Origin: an uncultured Bulleidia sp.
Lineage (GTDB): Bacteria > Bacillota_I > Bacilli_A > Erysipelotrichales > Erysipelotrichaceae
Direction: 5' to 3'
NCBI GenBank assembly: GCA_934754415.1
Contig: CAKVIS010000005.1
Location: 1 to 64,000, forward strand
Length of the DNA: 64,000 bases
Position 1 is the first letter of the stretch. Each line of letters begins with the position of its first letter. Shown here one piece after another: positions 1-7,657 of the stretch. The translations under genes and the position numbers were made by a program. Below the pieces are notes generated by a model. It was not told where the DNA came from, searched no databases, and saw nothing but the letters and a program-made list of their open reading frames with translations.

Positions 1-1548
1 AAAAAATATCGTCCGAAATACAATATTCAGTTTATGGATGATTCTACTTATCCCTATATCAAACTTACAAATGAGGAATATCCAAGAATTCTGATTGCAA
101 GAGATATGAAAAAGGATAGAAAATCGAAATACTTCGGCCCTTTTCCTGATGCTACTGCAGCACGAAATACTCAGAAACTTTTAAGTTCTATCTATCCCTT
201 CAGAAGGTGTAACAGAATGAAGGATAAAGTGTGTCTGTATTATCATCTTGGACAGTGTCTTGGTCCTTGTGAGTATCCTGTAAAGAAAGATGTCTATAAG
301 GATATGAGTGACAAGGTGGTCAGATTTATGAATGGTGATACTTCTTCGGTTATTGAAGAACTGACAAAGAAGATGTATGAATCCAGTGAAAAACTTGCTT
401 TTGAACAGGCAAATTATTATAAGAATATGATTGCCAGCATTCAAAGTGTTGTAAATGATGAGCAGCTCATTGAAAAAGATAAAAAAGGTGATATGGATGT
501 CTTCTGCTGGCATGAAGATAAAGGGTATATTGCAATTACTGGTTTTCTTGTACGTAAAGGAACAGTATTAAATAAAGAATTTAAACTGCGTCCTTTATAT
601 GGGGATGCACAGGAGGAATTCATTTCATTTCTTTTACAGTATTATCAGGATCATCCTATTACAAGATTACTGTTACTTCCGCAGTCTGTATCTTTGGAAA
701 ATATTGACAACCTGCAGGAAGTCTTACAGACAAGAGTGTTACAGCCTCAGAAAGGATATCGCAGAAAACTATTGAATCTCTGTGAGGAAAATGCAGTGCG
801 ACAGCTGGAACTGAAATTTAAAACTGTTGAAAAACAGGATTCTCAGATTCAAGAGGCTGTGGATCAGTTATGCAATCTTGCAGGGTGCGATATGAGAAGA
901 GTGGAACTGTTTGATAACTCGCATATTTCTGGACAGTTTACCGTTGCTTCATGTGTAGTGTATGAAGATGGTTTACCGGATAAGAAAGACTACAGAGTGT
1001 ATAAACTGCATACAGGAAATTCTGATGTGGATTCTATGAAAGAAGTTGTTTACAGAAGATATTACAGACTGCTTATGGAACAGGGAAGAATGCCTGATGG
1101 AATTCTGGTGGATGGTGGATGGACACAGATTGAAGCCGCAAAGGAAATACTGGATTCTTTGGACTTATCTTCTAGCATAAAGATTATGGGGCTGGTTAAA
1201 GACGATAAGCATACCACAAGAGCTTTAATGGACACAGATGGAAAGGAACTCGAAGTTTCTAAAGATTCAGCTTTATTCTTTTTACTTACCAGAATGCAGG
1301 ATGAAGTTCACAGAGTGGCCATCACGTATCACAGAAAATTACGTCAGAAAGCACAGACAAAGTCTATTCTGGATGAAATTGAAGGTGTAGGCCCTAAACG
1401 TAAAAGACTGTTATTGAGAAAATTTCAGAATTTTACAAATCTGAAAAATGCAACTGCAGAGGAAATTGCACAGTATATACCAGAAAAAACAGCAAAACTT
1501 GTCTATGAAACATTACATGCTCAGAATGAAGAAAACTCTGATGAATAG
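1..1548 (+). CDS. uvrC: UvrABC system protein C (5'-truncated by window edge)
   Basis: Subunit of the UvrABC excinuclease, which makes the dual incision in nucleotide excision repair. The reading frame is open from base 1 without a start, so the N-terminal GIY-YIG nuclease part lies outside the window. What is visible runs from a KYRPKYNIQF-like segment through a UVR motif (UvrB contact, around residues 115-150 of the fragment), the RNase H-like nuclease region (FDNSHISG, ILVDGG) and a C-terminal helix-hairpin-helix (EGVGPKRKR). The stop at 1546-1548 gives a normal C-terminus. It is followed by a short gap and a gene with its own ribosome binding site. Confidence 0.96.
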   Translation, partial: KKYRPKYNIQFMDDSTYPYIKLTNEEYPRILIARDMKKDRKSKYFGPFPDATAARNTQKLLSSIYPFRRCNRMKDKVCLYYHLGQCLGPCEYPVKKDVYKDMSDKVVRFMNGDTSSVIEELTKKMYESSEKLAFEQANYYKNMIASIQSVVNDEQLIEKDKKGDMDVFCWHEDKGYIAITGFLVRKGTVLNKEFKLRPLYGDAQEEFISFLLQYYQDHPITRLLLLPQSVSLENIDNLQEVLQTRVLQPQKGYRRKLLNLCEENAVRQLELKFKTVEKQDSQIQEAVDQLCNLAGCDMRRVELFDNSHISGQFTVASCVVYEDGLPDKKDYRVYKLHTGNSDVDSMKEVVYRRYYRLLMEQGRMPDGILVDGGWTQIEAAKEILDSLDLSSSIKIMGLVKDDKHTTRALMDTDGKELEVSKDSALFFLLTRMQDEVHRVAITYHRKLRQKAQTKSILDEIEGVGPKRKRLLLRKFQNFTNLKNATAEEIAQYIPEKTAKLVYETLHAQNEENSDE

Positions 1549-1626
1549 TGCCTGGTTCGTGAAACATGAAGACTATGCATTGTGACAGTGTTCCTATATA
1601 GTAAATATATATAACAGGAGGTTATT

Positions 1627-2082
1627 ATGAAGAAAGAGATGAAGGAAATACTTTCTATGGATAAAACGTCTGATGGCAGATTACATACTGCTTTAATGAC
1701 GGACAATATGGATGATGTGTTTGCTGCAATGATTGAACTGATTATTGCCTATAGTGTTCGAGAAGATTCAGATATTACTTCCACTATGGATAAGTTGTGG
1801 GATTGTTACAGAGGAATGTATGAAACAGAAGATTTGCGAACTGCCTTACCACCAAGTGTATGGGATGGATTTGAAGATTTTAATCATATGATGGATGATC
1901 TTCCGCTTCCTGTAAATGACAGTACCATGGAGGATATTCCAAGTGATGTTTTAAAACTTGTCTCCTACCAGTTTTTGAAACAGGTAGCTGAAAATGAAGG
2001 GAAGTCTATGGAGGCTGTGGCAAGAGATATCCTGCATGATGAAAAATACCATGGCAATGCACCGGAATTTTATCAGTCTTAA
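1627..2082 (+). CDS. Hypothetical protein, 151 aa
   Basis: I do not recognise this protein. It is small, acidic and probably cytoplasmic, with no signal peptide or membrane segment; it looks mainly helical and has a Met/Asp-rich middle. The start has a strong AGGAGG seven bases upstream, and a plausible promoter lies before it (TTGTGA at 1580-1585, TAAATA at 1602-1607). The insertion sequence begins only about 50 bases after its stop, so its original 3' neighbour may have been displaced. It is real on the basis of its ribosome binding site and codon use, but no function can be given. Confidence 0.75.
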   Translation: MKKEMKEILSMDKTSDGRLHTALMTDNMDDVFAAMIELIIAYSVREDSDITSTMDKLWDCYRGMYETEDLRTALPPSVWDGFEDFNHMMDDLPLPVNDSTMEDIPSDVLKLVSYQFLKQVAENEGKSMEAVARDILHDEKYHGNAPEFYQS

Positions 2083-2135
2083 TACATAGCTTTTCAACAG
2101 AGTATTAAAAGCAGTATTTGTTTAAAAGGCGCTGT

Positions 2136-2152
2136 AAAATTGGATGAGGTCA
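2136..2152 (+). repeat. Left terminal inverted repeat of the IS
   Basis: AAAATTGGATGAGGTCA pairs with the reverse complement of 4633-4649 (AAAACTAGATGAGGTCA) at 15 of 17 positions. It lies outside the transposase gene, as expected for an element end. Confidence 0.65.
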
Positions 2153-2206
2153 TCCAAAAAACAGTTCCAAAATAACATGAGGTAAGAAAACCTCAAGAAA
2201 CTGAAT

Positions 2207-2264
2207 AGCAGGCTCTAAACTTTCATAGGGTGAGTAACTCTGGAGGTTAAGAGCCTGCTTTTTA
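2207..2264 (+). terminator. Perfect 10-bp stem-loop with T-run inside IS left end
   Basis: AGCAGGCTCT (2207-2216) and AGAGCCTGCT (2250-2259) form a perfect stem with a 33-nt loop, followed by T residues on the plus strand. The orientation would stop transcription entering the element from the uvrC side. It could equally serve as an IS sub-terminal structure; the long loop makes the terminator reading moderate. Confidence 0.45.
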
Positions 2265-2419
2265 AGTAGTACAATGGGGTTTTCTTGCTATGTTGCCTCC
2301 CAAAAGGGATGTAAAAGGAAAAGAACCCATCATCATGTGAGTTCTTCATTCCTTTTGGTATGACAATTGCGATATTGTTTGCTGTTGCACCCCTGCAGAG
2401 CAGCTGATCATTCTCGCAA

Positions 2420-3835
2420 TCACTGACTGGATTTTGATTTTGAAAGAGACAATGGTTCTGCACGGAAAGTGGCTTCGGTATCCAGAACATACATGATTCT
2501 GTTACGGAACCTGTTCCAGTTGGTGTAACCGTTGGCGTTCTTCTTTATCGTCTTGATAATCGAGTTCTTGTTTTCGATAATCGCATTATTCATCTTTTTT
2601 GGTTGGACTGCCACACGGCCTGTGTCCTTATCGACTTTGTATTCATAGTCTACTATGATGAATGAATTGATGATTTCCTGTTTCCAGTTTCTTAGTGTTC
2701 TTGAAAACCGAATCATTTCACTGACACCGGATTCACTGAAATCCTGTATCAGTTCATCCAGCTTTTCACTGGCGGTATCATAAGTGACATTGTCATAAAA
2801 GTCTGTAACTTCATCCTTCAGAATCCATGCGGCTGTAAGGTCAGGATGAATCTTTAACAGCCTGGAATAAATATCGTAATAATTCAGATACTGGTTAAGA
2901 CGACGATTAAATACTTTCTGTACATTTGGGTCAAACAATGGAAGTTTGCCTCGTGCCTTTAACTTTTTCTTTTTCTCTTCAGATTCTTCATTTTTAAAAA
3001 TCATCCATTTGAATTTTTTTAACAGGTAATACTCATCAGATGCTGTGCCATACTTTTTCATTATCCTGATTCTGACGTCATCTACTTTTCTGTTAAGCTC
3101 CTGAATCATGTGATAGTGATCTACACAGTGGGTGCTGTTTGGAAAGTAGATATGTACGATGTCTCTGTATGTAGTGTACATATCAGAGCAGCAGTATCTG
3201 ACTTTTTTTCTTTCTTCTATCGATATATTTCCAAAATAAGACTGAAGATTACTTTTGTGTCTTGAATCCAATACATCTATAGGAGTCTGTTTCTGGTAAT
3301 CAAGCAATACACAGACAAATTTGGAGGTCTTAGTTCTGAAAGCATATACTTCATCAAAATTGATCATTTCTGGAAGAGTATGCCTTGATATCTGTACATG
3401 TTCATCAAAAATGGAAGCTGCTGATGTAGGAGATATATGATAACGTTCAGCTACAGAAGCGAAAGTTTCTGTAGATTTCTTCAAATCAGTAAGAATATTG
3501 ATGACGGTTTTGATAGATATCTTTCTTCCCTGGAAAACAAACGGGTTCTTTTCATAGTATGTTCTGTGACAAACAGGACATACATACCTTCTTGCATGAT
3601 AGTGAAGGGTACATCCTCTGTCAGAGAGAATAGAATGAGTGATTTTCTTTAAAACATAATTTTTTATCTTTGGCTGATCGTATCCGCAATCCGGACATCT
3701 GATAGAATGGGGCGTAAGAAAAACATCCACAATGGCATCATTACCGTCTCGTATGTATTCAATGGATTGAATGTCTTCGTTTTCTAAACCGAACAGACCA
3801 ATGATAAACATTTCATTATCACTGAGTGGTCTCAT
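2420..3835 (-). CDS. ISL3-family transposase, 471 aa
   Basis: DDE transposase for cut-and-paste movement of the surrounding element. An N-terminal zinc ribbon (CPDCGYDQ ... CPVCHRTY) precedes the DDE_Tnp_ISL3 catalytic region. Candidate acidic residues are in NFDEVYAF, CSDMYTTYRD with the following VDHYHMIQELN, and IIENKNSIIK near the C-terminus. The start at 3835 (MRPLSDNEM) is chosen because AGGAGG lies 11 bases upstream; a longer frame begins at 3964 but overlaps the companion gene. No frameshift or premature stop is seen. Length is somewhat above the common ~430 aa of ISL3 transposases. Confidence 0.92.
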   Translation of the reverse strand: MRPLSDNEMFIIGLFGLENEDIQSIEYIRDGNDAIVDVFLTPHSIRCPDCGYDQPKIKNYVLKKITHSILSDRGCTLHYHARRYVCPVCHRTYYEKNPFVFQGRKISIKTVINILTDLKKSTETFASVAERYHISPTSAASIFDEHVQISRHTLPEMINFDEVYAFRTKTSKFVCVLLDYQKQTPIDVLDSRHKSNLQSYFGNISIEERKKVRYCCSDMYTTYRDIVHIYFPNSTHCVDHYHMIQELNRKVDDVRIRIMKKYGTASDEYYLLKKFKWMIFKNEESEEKKKKLKARGKLPLFDPNVQKVFNRRLNQYLNYYDIYSRLLKIHPDLTAAWILKDEVTDFYDNVTYDTASEKLDELIQDFSESGVSEMIRFSRTLRNWKQEIINSFIIVDYEYKVDKDTGRVAVQPKKMNNAIIENKNSIIKTIKKNANGYTNWNRFRNRIMYVLDTEATFRAEPLSLSKSKSSQ

Positions 3836-3905
3836 AATAAGTGTTTCCTCCTGTACAGACAGTGTAGAAAAGGAAGACAACAAGAAGAAGTTAAGGCTAT
3901 GTGGT

Positions 3906-4412
3906 TTACATAAAAGATATAGAACAGTTACGTGATTGCATGAAAGGATGATGGAATATTTCAATACATCGCTTGTGAATCAGTGCATCGAAAGGAATGA
4001 AGTAAGAATATATACGGTCTTTCCAGTATCTTCTGAAAAGACGCAGAATGTACAGGATGTATTCTACAGATACATAAGGAATCAGAGTATGGAGTTGTTG
4101 TATAGTTCTGAGTTTCTTTTCTTTGATAATCAAAAGAATGGATTCCAGAGGAAGACGGTAATACGGGACAAAACAGGAAAGTAACAGAGCGTGAGTCTTA
4201 CCGCAATGCCTGCATTTAACACGTTTGATGAGAATAGATATTTTTCCATCTTCAGTAAAGAACTGGTGAGTGTAATAGCCATGGACGGTAGTACCAATGT
4301 GATGGCAGGAAGGACATTTCAGAATCGTAAGATCGATAGAGCAGATAATAGAAGAATAAGCAGCCTGAAGATGGGTATCGATATTGACATGTGAAGAATG
4401 AATGATTATCAT
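3906..4412 (-). CDS. DUF6431-type zinc-ribbon protein of the IS, 168 aa
   Basis: Small basic protein with a treble-clef/zinc-ribbon pattern: CPSCHHIG near residue 34 and CRHCGKTH near residue 71, then a helical, DNA-binding-like tail. Proteins of this type are found directly upstream of ISL3 transposases in Firmicutes (family knowledge); their role in transposition is not established. It lies 70 bases before the transposase on the same strand and inside the terminal repeats, so it belongs to the element. The first ATG has no clear ribosome binding site, so the start is uncertain. Confidence 0.7.
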   Translation of the reverse strand: MIIIHSSHVNIDTHLQAAYSSIICSIDLTILKCPSCHHIGTTVHGYYTHQFFTEDGKISILIKRVKCRHCGKTHALLLSCFVPYYRLPLESILLIIKEKKLRTIQQLHTLIPYVSVEYILYILRLFRRYWKDRIYSYFIPFDALIHKRCIEIFHHPFMQSRNCSISFM

Positions 4413-4430
4413 GAAATTGTTCTGGTGAAC

Positions 4431-4474
4431 AAGGTAGAAGGTTATCTTTGGCGGATTAAGATTCTACCTTTTTA
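4431..4474 (+). terminator. Perfect 9-bp stem-loop with T-run at the IS right end
   Basis: AAGGTAGAA (4431-4439) pairs with TTCTACCTT (4462-4470), followed by TTT on the plus strand. On the minus strand it lies just before the DUF6431 gene and could fold in that leader. It may insulate the element or attenuate its transcription. Confidence 0.5.
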
Positions 4475-4632
4475 TTATGTCTGTGTAATACTGGAGTTCA
4501 CGCTCTCCTTTGGATAATCATAATATGAAAAAGAAAAGAAGTGTGTATAAAATGCATACATCACCTCAAGAAAGTGGATTAGTATATCCAGATTTTGATT
4601 TTGAAAACCTCATGAACTTTTAGAGGAGGCCC

Positions 4633-4649
4633 TGACCTCATCTAGTTTT
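4633..4649 (-). repeat. Right terminal inverted repeat of the IS
   Basis: Inverted match to 2136-2152, with the TGACCTCATC core identical. The next gene's promoter begins a few tens of bases further on. Confidence 0.65.
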
Positions 4650-4711
4650 GGATATTCGTTTAAAATACTCTGTTTTTTTTTGTATACTGAATACAGAAGA
4701 GGTATACATAA

Positions 4712-5017
4712 ATGAAGAAAATAGTATTATTTTGTGCTGGTGGTTTTTCCACATCGTTACTTGTAAACAAAATGAAGGAATCAGCTGCCAAACTTGGAAA
4801 AGCATATCAGATAGAAGCTCATGGATATGGGCAGACAGAAAAATATGCGCCTGAAGCAGATTGTATTTTGCTTGGCCCACAGATCAGATTCAATCTGAAA
4901 GAATTAAAAGCCAAATATCCTGAGAAACCAATAGATGCCATAGACATGAAGATGTATGGCACAATGGATGGAGCAGGTACTTTAGCTAAAGCAATGGAAC
5001 TGATGGGTGATAAATAG
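4712..5017 (+). CDS. PTS sugar transporter IIB, lactose/cellobiose class, 101 aa
   Basis: Phosphocarrier IIB domain that passes phosphate from IIA to the incoming sugar at IIC. The N-terminus KKIVLFCAGGFSTSLL carries the family's phospho-acceptor cysteine (Cys8) in the P-loop-like CxxGFST motif, and the length is normal for a stand-alone IIB of the cellobiose/chitobiose type. AGAGGT lies upstream of the ATG. No IIA or IIC of this class is next to it: the insertion sequence is immediately upstream and a terminator pair downstream, so it is an orphan and its partners are elsewhere. It is not the class needed by the mannose-type PTS near 59 kb. Confidence 0.9.
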   Translation: MKKIVLFCAGGFSTSLLVNKMKESAAKLGKAYQIEAHGYGQTEKYAPEADCILLGPQIRFNLKELKAKYPEKPIDAIDMKMYGTMDGAGTLAKAMELMGDK

Positions 5018-5018
5018 T

Positions 5019-5060
5019 AAAAAGGCTTTCTTTCCTGAATGCAGGAAGGAAGGCCTTTTT
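5019..5060 (+). terminator. Strong rho-independent terminator after PTS IIB
   Basis: An 18-bp stem with two G-T pairs (5019-5036 with 5043-5060) and a 6-nt loop, with A-run and T-run flanks, so it can act in both directions. Confidence 0.9.
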
Positions 5061-5068
5061 AGCAAAAT

Positions 5069-5098
5069 AAAAATCACTTCATAACTGAAGTGATTTTT
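5069..5098 (-). terminator. Terminator of the symporter gene
   Basis: AAAAATCACTTCA and TGAAGTGATTTTT form a perfect 13-bp stem with a 4-nt loop, seven bases past the symporter stop; it can also act on the plus strand. Confidence 0.88.
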
Positions 5099-5105
5099 AT
5101 GAATC

Positions 5106-6449
5106 TTACTTACTTACAGTATTGTAGGTTTTTTCATCCAGACTATTTTCACTCTTGGCAACCGTCATGGCACATGCTGTATCACCTGTAACATTTAATG
5201 CGGTAACTAACATTTCGATTGGACGGTTAATGGCAAGAATTAAAGCATAGACGGATAAAGCAACCTGGTTTGTGAATCCAACACCGGACAAGATGGTAAA
5301 CAGAATAATTGCGCCGGCACCAGGAGCGGCTGGTGTACCTACAGAAGCAATGACTGCTAACAGACCAATCAGAATTAACTGAGGAAGGTGGAGACTGTAA
5401 CCTGCAACACCTGCGATAAAGATTGTGGCAACAACCTGCATCAGGGCTGTACCATCCATATTGATGGTCATACCCAGTGGTAAAACGAAGGAAGCAATCT
5501 CTTCAGAAATACCCAGTTCGTTTTCTGCTGTTTCAATGTTCATTGGAAGTGTAGCGGCACTGGATGAAGTAGAGAATCCAAATAAAGCTACTTTAGAAAT
5601 CTTTTTGGCAAATGTGGAAGGGGAGAGCTTTGTTGTTACAAAAACAAACAGAGGATAGAAGATAAACAGGAATCCTAATAACAGGGCTGTAGTTAACAGG
5701 ATGTAGCTCAGTGCAGGCTTCAGGTAGGAAACTCCATATGCTGCACAAGTTCTTGTTAATAAGCAGAAGATAGCTACCGGAGCAAATGTGTTTACAATCC
5801 ATGTTAAGATGATGGTTACAAGATCTGAAATCTGCTGGCAAAGATCTGTAATCAGCTGGAATTTTTCTTTGTTGGAATTGATGCCAAGACCTACGGCAAC
5901 AGCACATACCACAATGGCAAGTACACCACCATTGTTACTTAACGCAGCAACATAGTTGTTAGGAACTGCATTGATGATAAACAGTAAAGGGTTACTTCCG
6001 CTTTGTCCTGTGGCTGCTTCAATATTTGTTTCCACAGCTTTGAAAACACCAGCGTTGTAAGCCAGCATTCCGCACACAGCAGCAACAAGAATGGCAATAA
6101 CTGTTGTTAACAAGAAGTATCCGATTGTCTTACTGGCAATTCTTCCGAGTTTTCTTGCATCAGAAATTCTGATCATTGCAATGACAATAGATGTGAATAC
6201 CATTGGGATAATAATGATTTGCATGGATTTAACGAACAGCTGTCCGACGATATAGAATAATCCAATAGCTTTTTCGTTTCCTTCAGCGGTGATGTCCGCA
6301 AACAACAGATCATTGATAACTTTCCATGTTGCTTCGTTACCATTTTCCATAAGATTGACTCTTAAAAAAATTGCGCCAATACCGACAGCGATGCCAAGTA
6401 CCAGTGCAATAACCATTTTTTTAGCCAATGACATTTTTGTTTTACTCAT
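5106..6449 (-). CDS. Dicarboxylate/amino acid:cation symporter (DAACS family), 447 aa
   Basis: Polytopic inner-membrane carrier that takes up acidic amino acids or C4-dicarboxylates with Na+ or H+. It has the family's serine-rich re-entrant loop (TSSSAATLP, about residue 298) and the NMDGTAL cation/substrate motif (about residue 330), and about eight hydrophobic segments. The start at 6449 (MSKTKMSLAKK) is set by AGGAGG at 6453-6458; an upstream in-frame ATG lacks one. The gene is transcribed alone. GltP, GltT and DctA are all possible; the sequence alone does not fix the substrate. Confidence 0.93.
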   Translation of the reverse strand: MSKTKMSLAKKMVIALVLGIAVGIGAIFLRVNLMENGNEATWKVINDLLFADITAEGNEKAIGLFYIVGQLFVKSMQIIIIPMVFTSIVIAMIRISDARKLGRIASKTIGYFLLTTVIAILVAAVCGMLAYNAGVFKAVETNIEAATGQSGSNPLLFIINAVPNNYVAALSNNGGVLAIVVCAVAVGLGINSNKEKFQLITDLCQQISDLVTIILTWIVNTFAPVAIFCLLTRTCAAYGVSYLKPALSYILLTTALLLGFLFIFYPLFVFVTTKLSPSTFAKKISKVALFGFSTSSSAATLPMNIETAENELGISEEIASFVLPLGMTINMDGTALMQVVATIFIAGVAGYSLHLPQLILIGLLAVIASVGTPAAPGAGAIILFTILSGVGFTNQVALSVYALILAINRPIEMLVTALNVTGDTACAMTVAKSENSLDEKTYNTVSK

Positions 6450-6561
6450 ACGACCTCCTGATATTTTATCTGCACTATGATAGCAGATAAAATACATTTG
6501 TCATATATTTTGTGAGAAAAATGTGAGAAATTAGGTAAAGAAAAAGGCATATAAGATGCCC

Positions 6562-6951
6562 TTAACGAATGATTTTTCTGACGTAAGACTCCACCTGTTT
6601 CTTTTCCAGTTCTCTGGAAATGACTTTGTTTGTGGCTTTTTTATAGCCCTTCAGACCATTTTCTTCCACTTCTTTTCTGTAAGTGCTGTGAATCATGAAA
6701 GCTAATGGCAATAGAGTAAAGAGGAGACCCAGGTTCTTTTTTGCCTGTGTAAGCTTTTTAGAAACAGACATGGCTGTTTCTGACATTTTATCCATTTTTG
6801 TTGCGGTCTGACAGGCGGTTTGCATTGATAGGATAAGTGCTTTGTTCAGTGCAAAGAATTTGAATAATAACAGAAGAATACAGATTACTGTGATGATTAA
6901 CATGGTATATAAAATATAGAAGCCATAAGGGGAAAGATTAAAATTGTTCAT
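6562..6951 (-). CDS. Small membrane protein of unknown function, 129 aa
   Basis: One clear membrane helix near residues 12-33, a middle segment that looks coiled-coil (MQTACQTATKMDKMSE), a second hydrophobic stretch (LGLLFTLLPLAFMI) and a basic tail. I do not recognise a family. The start at 6951 is preferred over 6957 because AGGAG is then eight bases away. It is divergent from the phosphodiesterase gene. Confidence 0.7.
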   Translation of the reverse strand: MNNFNLSPYGFYILYTMLIITVICILLLLFKFFALNKALILSMQTACQTATKMDKMSETAMSVSKKLTQAKKNLGLLFTLLPLAFMIHSTYRKEVEENGLKGYKKATNKVISRELEKKQVESYVRKIIR

Positions 6952-7014
6952 AAGCATAACTCCTATGAATATTTTACACTTATTTAAAAATATATGATAT
7001 AAATATTACAGGTT

Positions 7015-7494
7015 ATGTCTGAAGAAAAGAAAATAGTATTAGTGAGTGACAATCATACTTTATTAAAACCTATTGAATATCTGCGTCATACGTATTCTTC
7101 CTATGACTATTTTTTTCATTGTGGTGACTCAGAATTTCCAAAAAAAGCTTTAAAAGATTTTGCCTGTGTAAGAGGAAATAATGATTATGATCCGGAGTAT
7201 CCGTTGCATAAGATTATTGAAGTGGGAAATCACAGATTTTTACTTACGCATGGACACAGAGATTTCTTTTTGATGAAATATGAGATGCTGGCTGAACTTG
7301 GCAGAAGAGAAGGGTGTGATGTTGTTTGTTTTGGACATACACACGTACCTTTTCAAAAAGAAATTCATGGAGTATTGCTTTTAAATCCGGGATCTATCTG
7401 GTGTAACAGGGATGGGACAAAAGCTTCTTACATGCTGTTGAGCACAGGAAAGAAAATTCAGGTGGAATTAAAAAGATATGAAAAAAGTACTTGA
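7015..7494 (+). CDS. YfcE/MJ0936-type metallophosphoesterase, 159 aa
   Basis: Calcineurin-like phosphodiesterase with two metal ions. All metal-site motifs are visible: DNH at residues 12-14, GD at 37-38, GNND at 54-57, THGH at 78-81 and GHTH at 107-110. Family members hydrolyse artificial phosphodiesters and their in vivo substrate is unclear; in Firmicutes the gene often sits near rdgB and rph, which are not in view here. There is no good Shine-Dalgarno. A TGATATAAA box ends 11 bases before the ATG, so the mRNA leader may be only a few bases. A tRNA gene follows. Confidence 0.9.
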   Translation: MSEEKKIVLVSDNHTLLKPIEYLRHTYSSYDYFFHCGDSEFPKKALKDFACVRGNNDYDPEYPLHKIIEVGNHRFLLTHGHRDFFLMKYEMLAELGRREGCDVVCFGHTHVPFQKEIHGVLLLNPGSIWCNRDGTKASYMLLSTGKKIQVELKRYEKST

Positions 7495-7528
7495 TATTTA
7501 GAAAGTGCTTTGGTATCATACTTGTGCT

Positions 7529-7605
7529 GTCCCGGTAGCTCAGCTGGATAGAGCTCACGCCTTCTAAGCGTGTGGTCAAGAGTTCGAATCTCTTCCAGGA
7601 CACCA
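7529..7605 (+). tRNA. tRNA-Arg (anticodon TCT), CCA encoded
   Basis: Full cloverleaf: D arm GCTC/GAGC, anticodon stem CACGC/GCGTG with loop CTTCTAA giving anticodon TCT at 7563-7565, T arm AAGAG/CTCTT with TTCGAAT loop, discriminator A and encoded CCA. The acceptor stem GTCCCGG/CCAGGAC has one C-A mismatch at the fifth pair. It reads AGA codons, which are frequent here. A terminator follows directly. Confidence 0.97.
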
Positions 7606-7610
7606 TAAAG

Positions 7611-7637
7611 AAAACACGCTGGTTCAGCGTGTTTTTT
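7611..7637 (+). terminator. tRNA-Arg terminator
   Basis: AAAACACGCT and AGCGTGTTTT form a perfect stem with a 5-nt loop and T-run, six bases after the CCA end. Confidence 0.9.
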
Positions 7638-7657
7638 GTTATATCAAGGTATATTTT

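Larger units (their letters stand above)
2083..2419. other. Gap: left flank and 3' non-coding end of the insertion sequence
   Basis: Bases 2083-2135 are an AT-rich flank without an obvious terminator for the preceding gene. From about 2136 the element begins: terminal repeat, a short hairpin (TGAGGT 2178-2183 with ACCTCA 2190-2195), then the larger hairpin at 2207-2259. Bases 2265-2419 follow the transposase stop and hold nothing I can support as a gene; a 91-codon reverse frame here lacks a ribosome binding site. Confidence 0.6.
2136..4649 (-). mobile_element. ISL3-family-like insertion sequence with DUF6431 companion ORF
   Basis: The unit of about 2.5 kb carries two same-strand genes, a DUF6431-type zinc-ribbon protein and a DDE transposase, between imperfect terminal inverted repeats. 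The repeat core GATGAGGTCA (2143-2152) matches TGACCTCATC (4633-4642) exactly, and similarity extends outwards to about 17 bp. Inner ends share CATGAGGT and ACCTCAAGAAA motifs. Both genes appear intact, so the copy may be active. ISL3 elements usually make an 8-bp target duplication; I could not find one, so the outer borders are uncertain by several bases or the flanks have diverged. Confidence 0.8.
4413..4711. other. Gap: promoter-side end of the IS and PTS IIB promoter
   Basis: This holds the hairpin at 4431-4470, then AT-rich DNA containing sub-terminal repeats (ACCTCAAGAAA near 4563, also near 2190; GATTTTGATTTTGAAA at 4591-4606, also at 2430-2445), the right terminal repeat, and after the element a TATACT box (4683-4688) that probably serves the PTS IIB gene. 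No reading frame here is supportable. Confidence 0.5.

Noticed and set aside
2215..2490. A 91-codon reverse frame at the IS left end
   Set aside because: No ribosome binding site, overlaps the transposase end, and lies over a strong hairpin.
3835..3964. Longer transposase start at 3964
   Set aside because: It would overlap the DUF6431 gene and lacks a ribosome binding site, while the ATG at 3835 has AGGAGG.
2083..4711. A target-site duplication for the IS
   Set aside because: No 8-bp direct repeat was found at the expected flanks, even shifting the borders by several bases.
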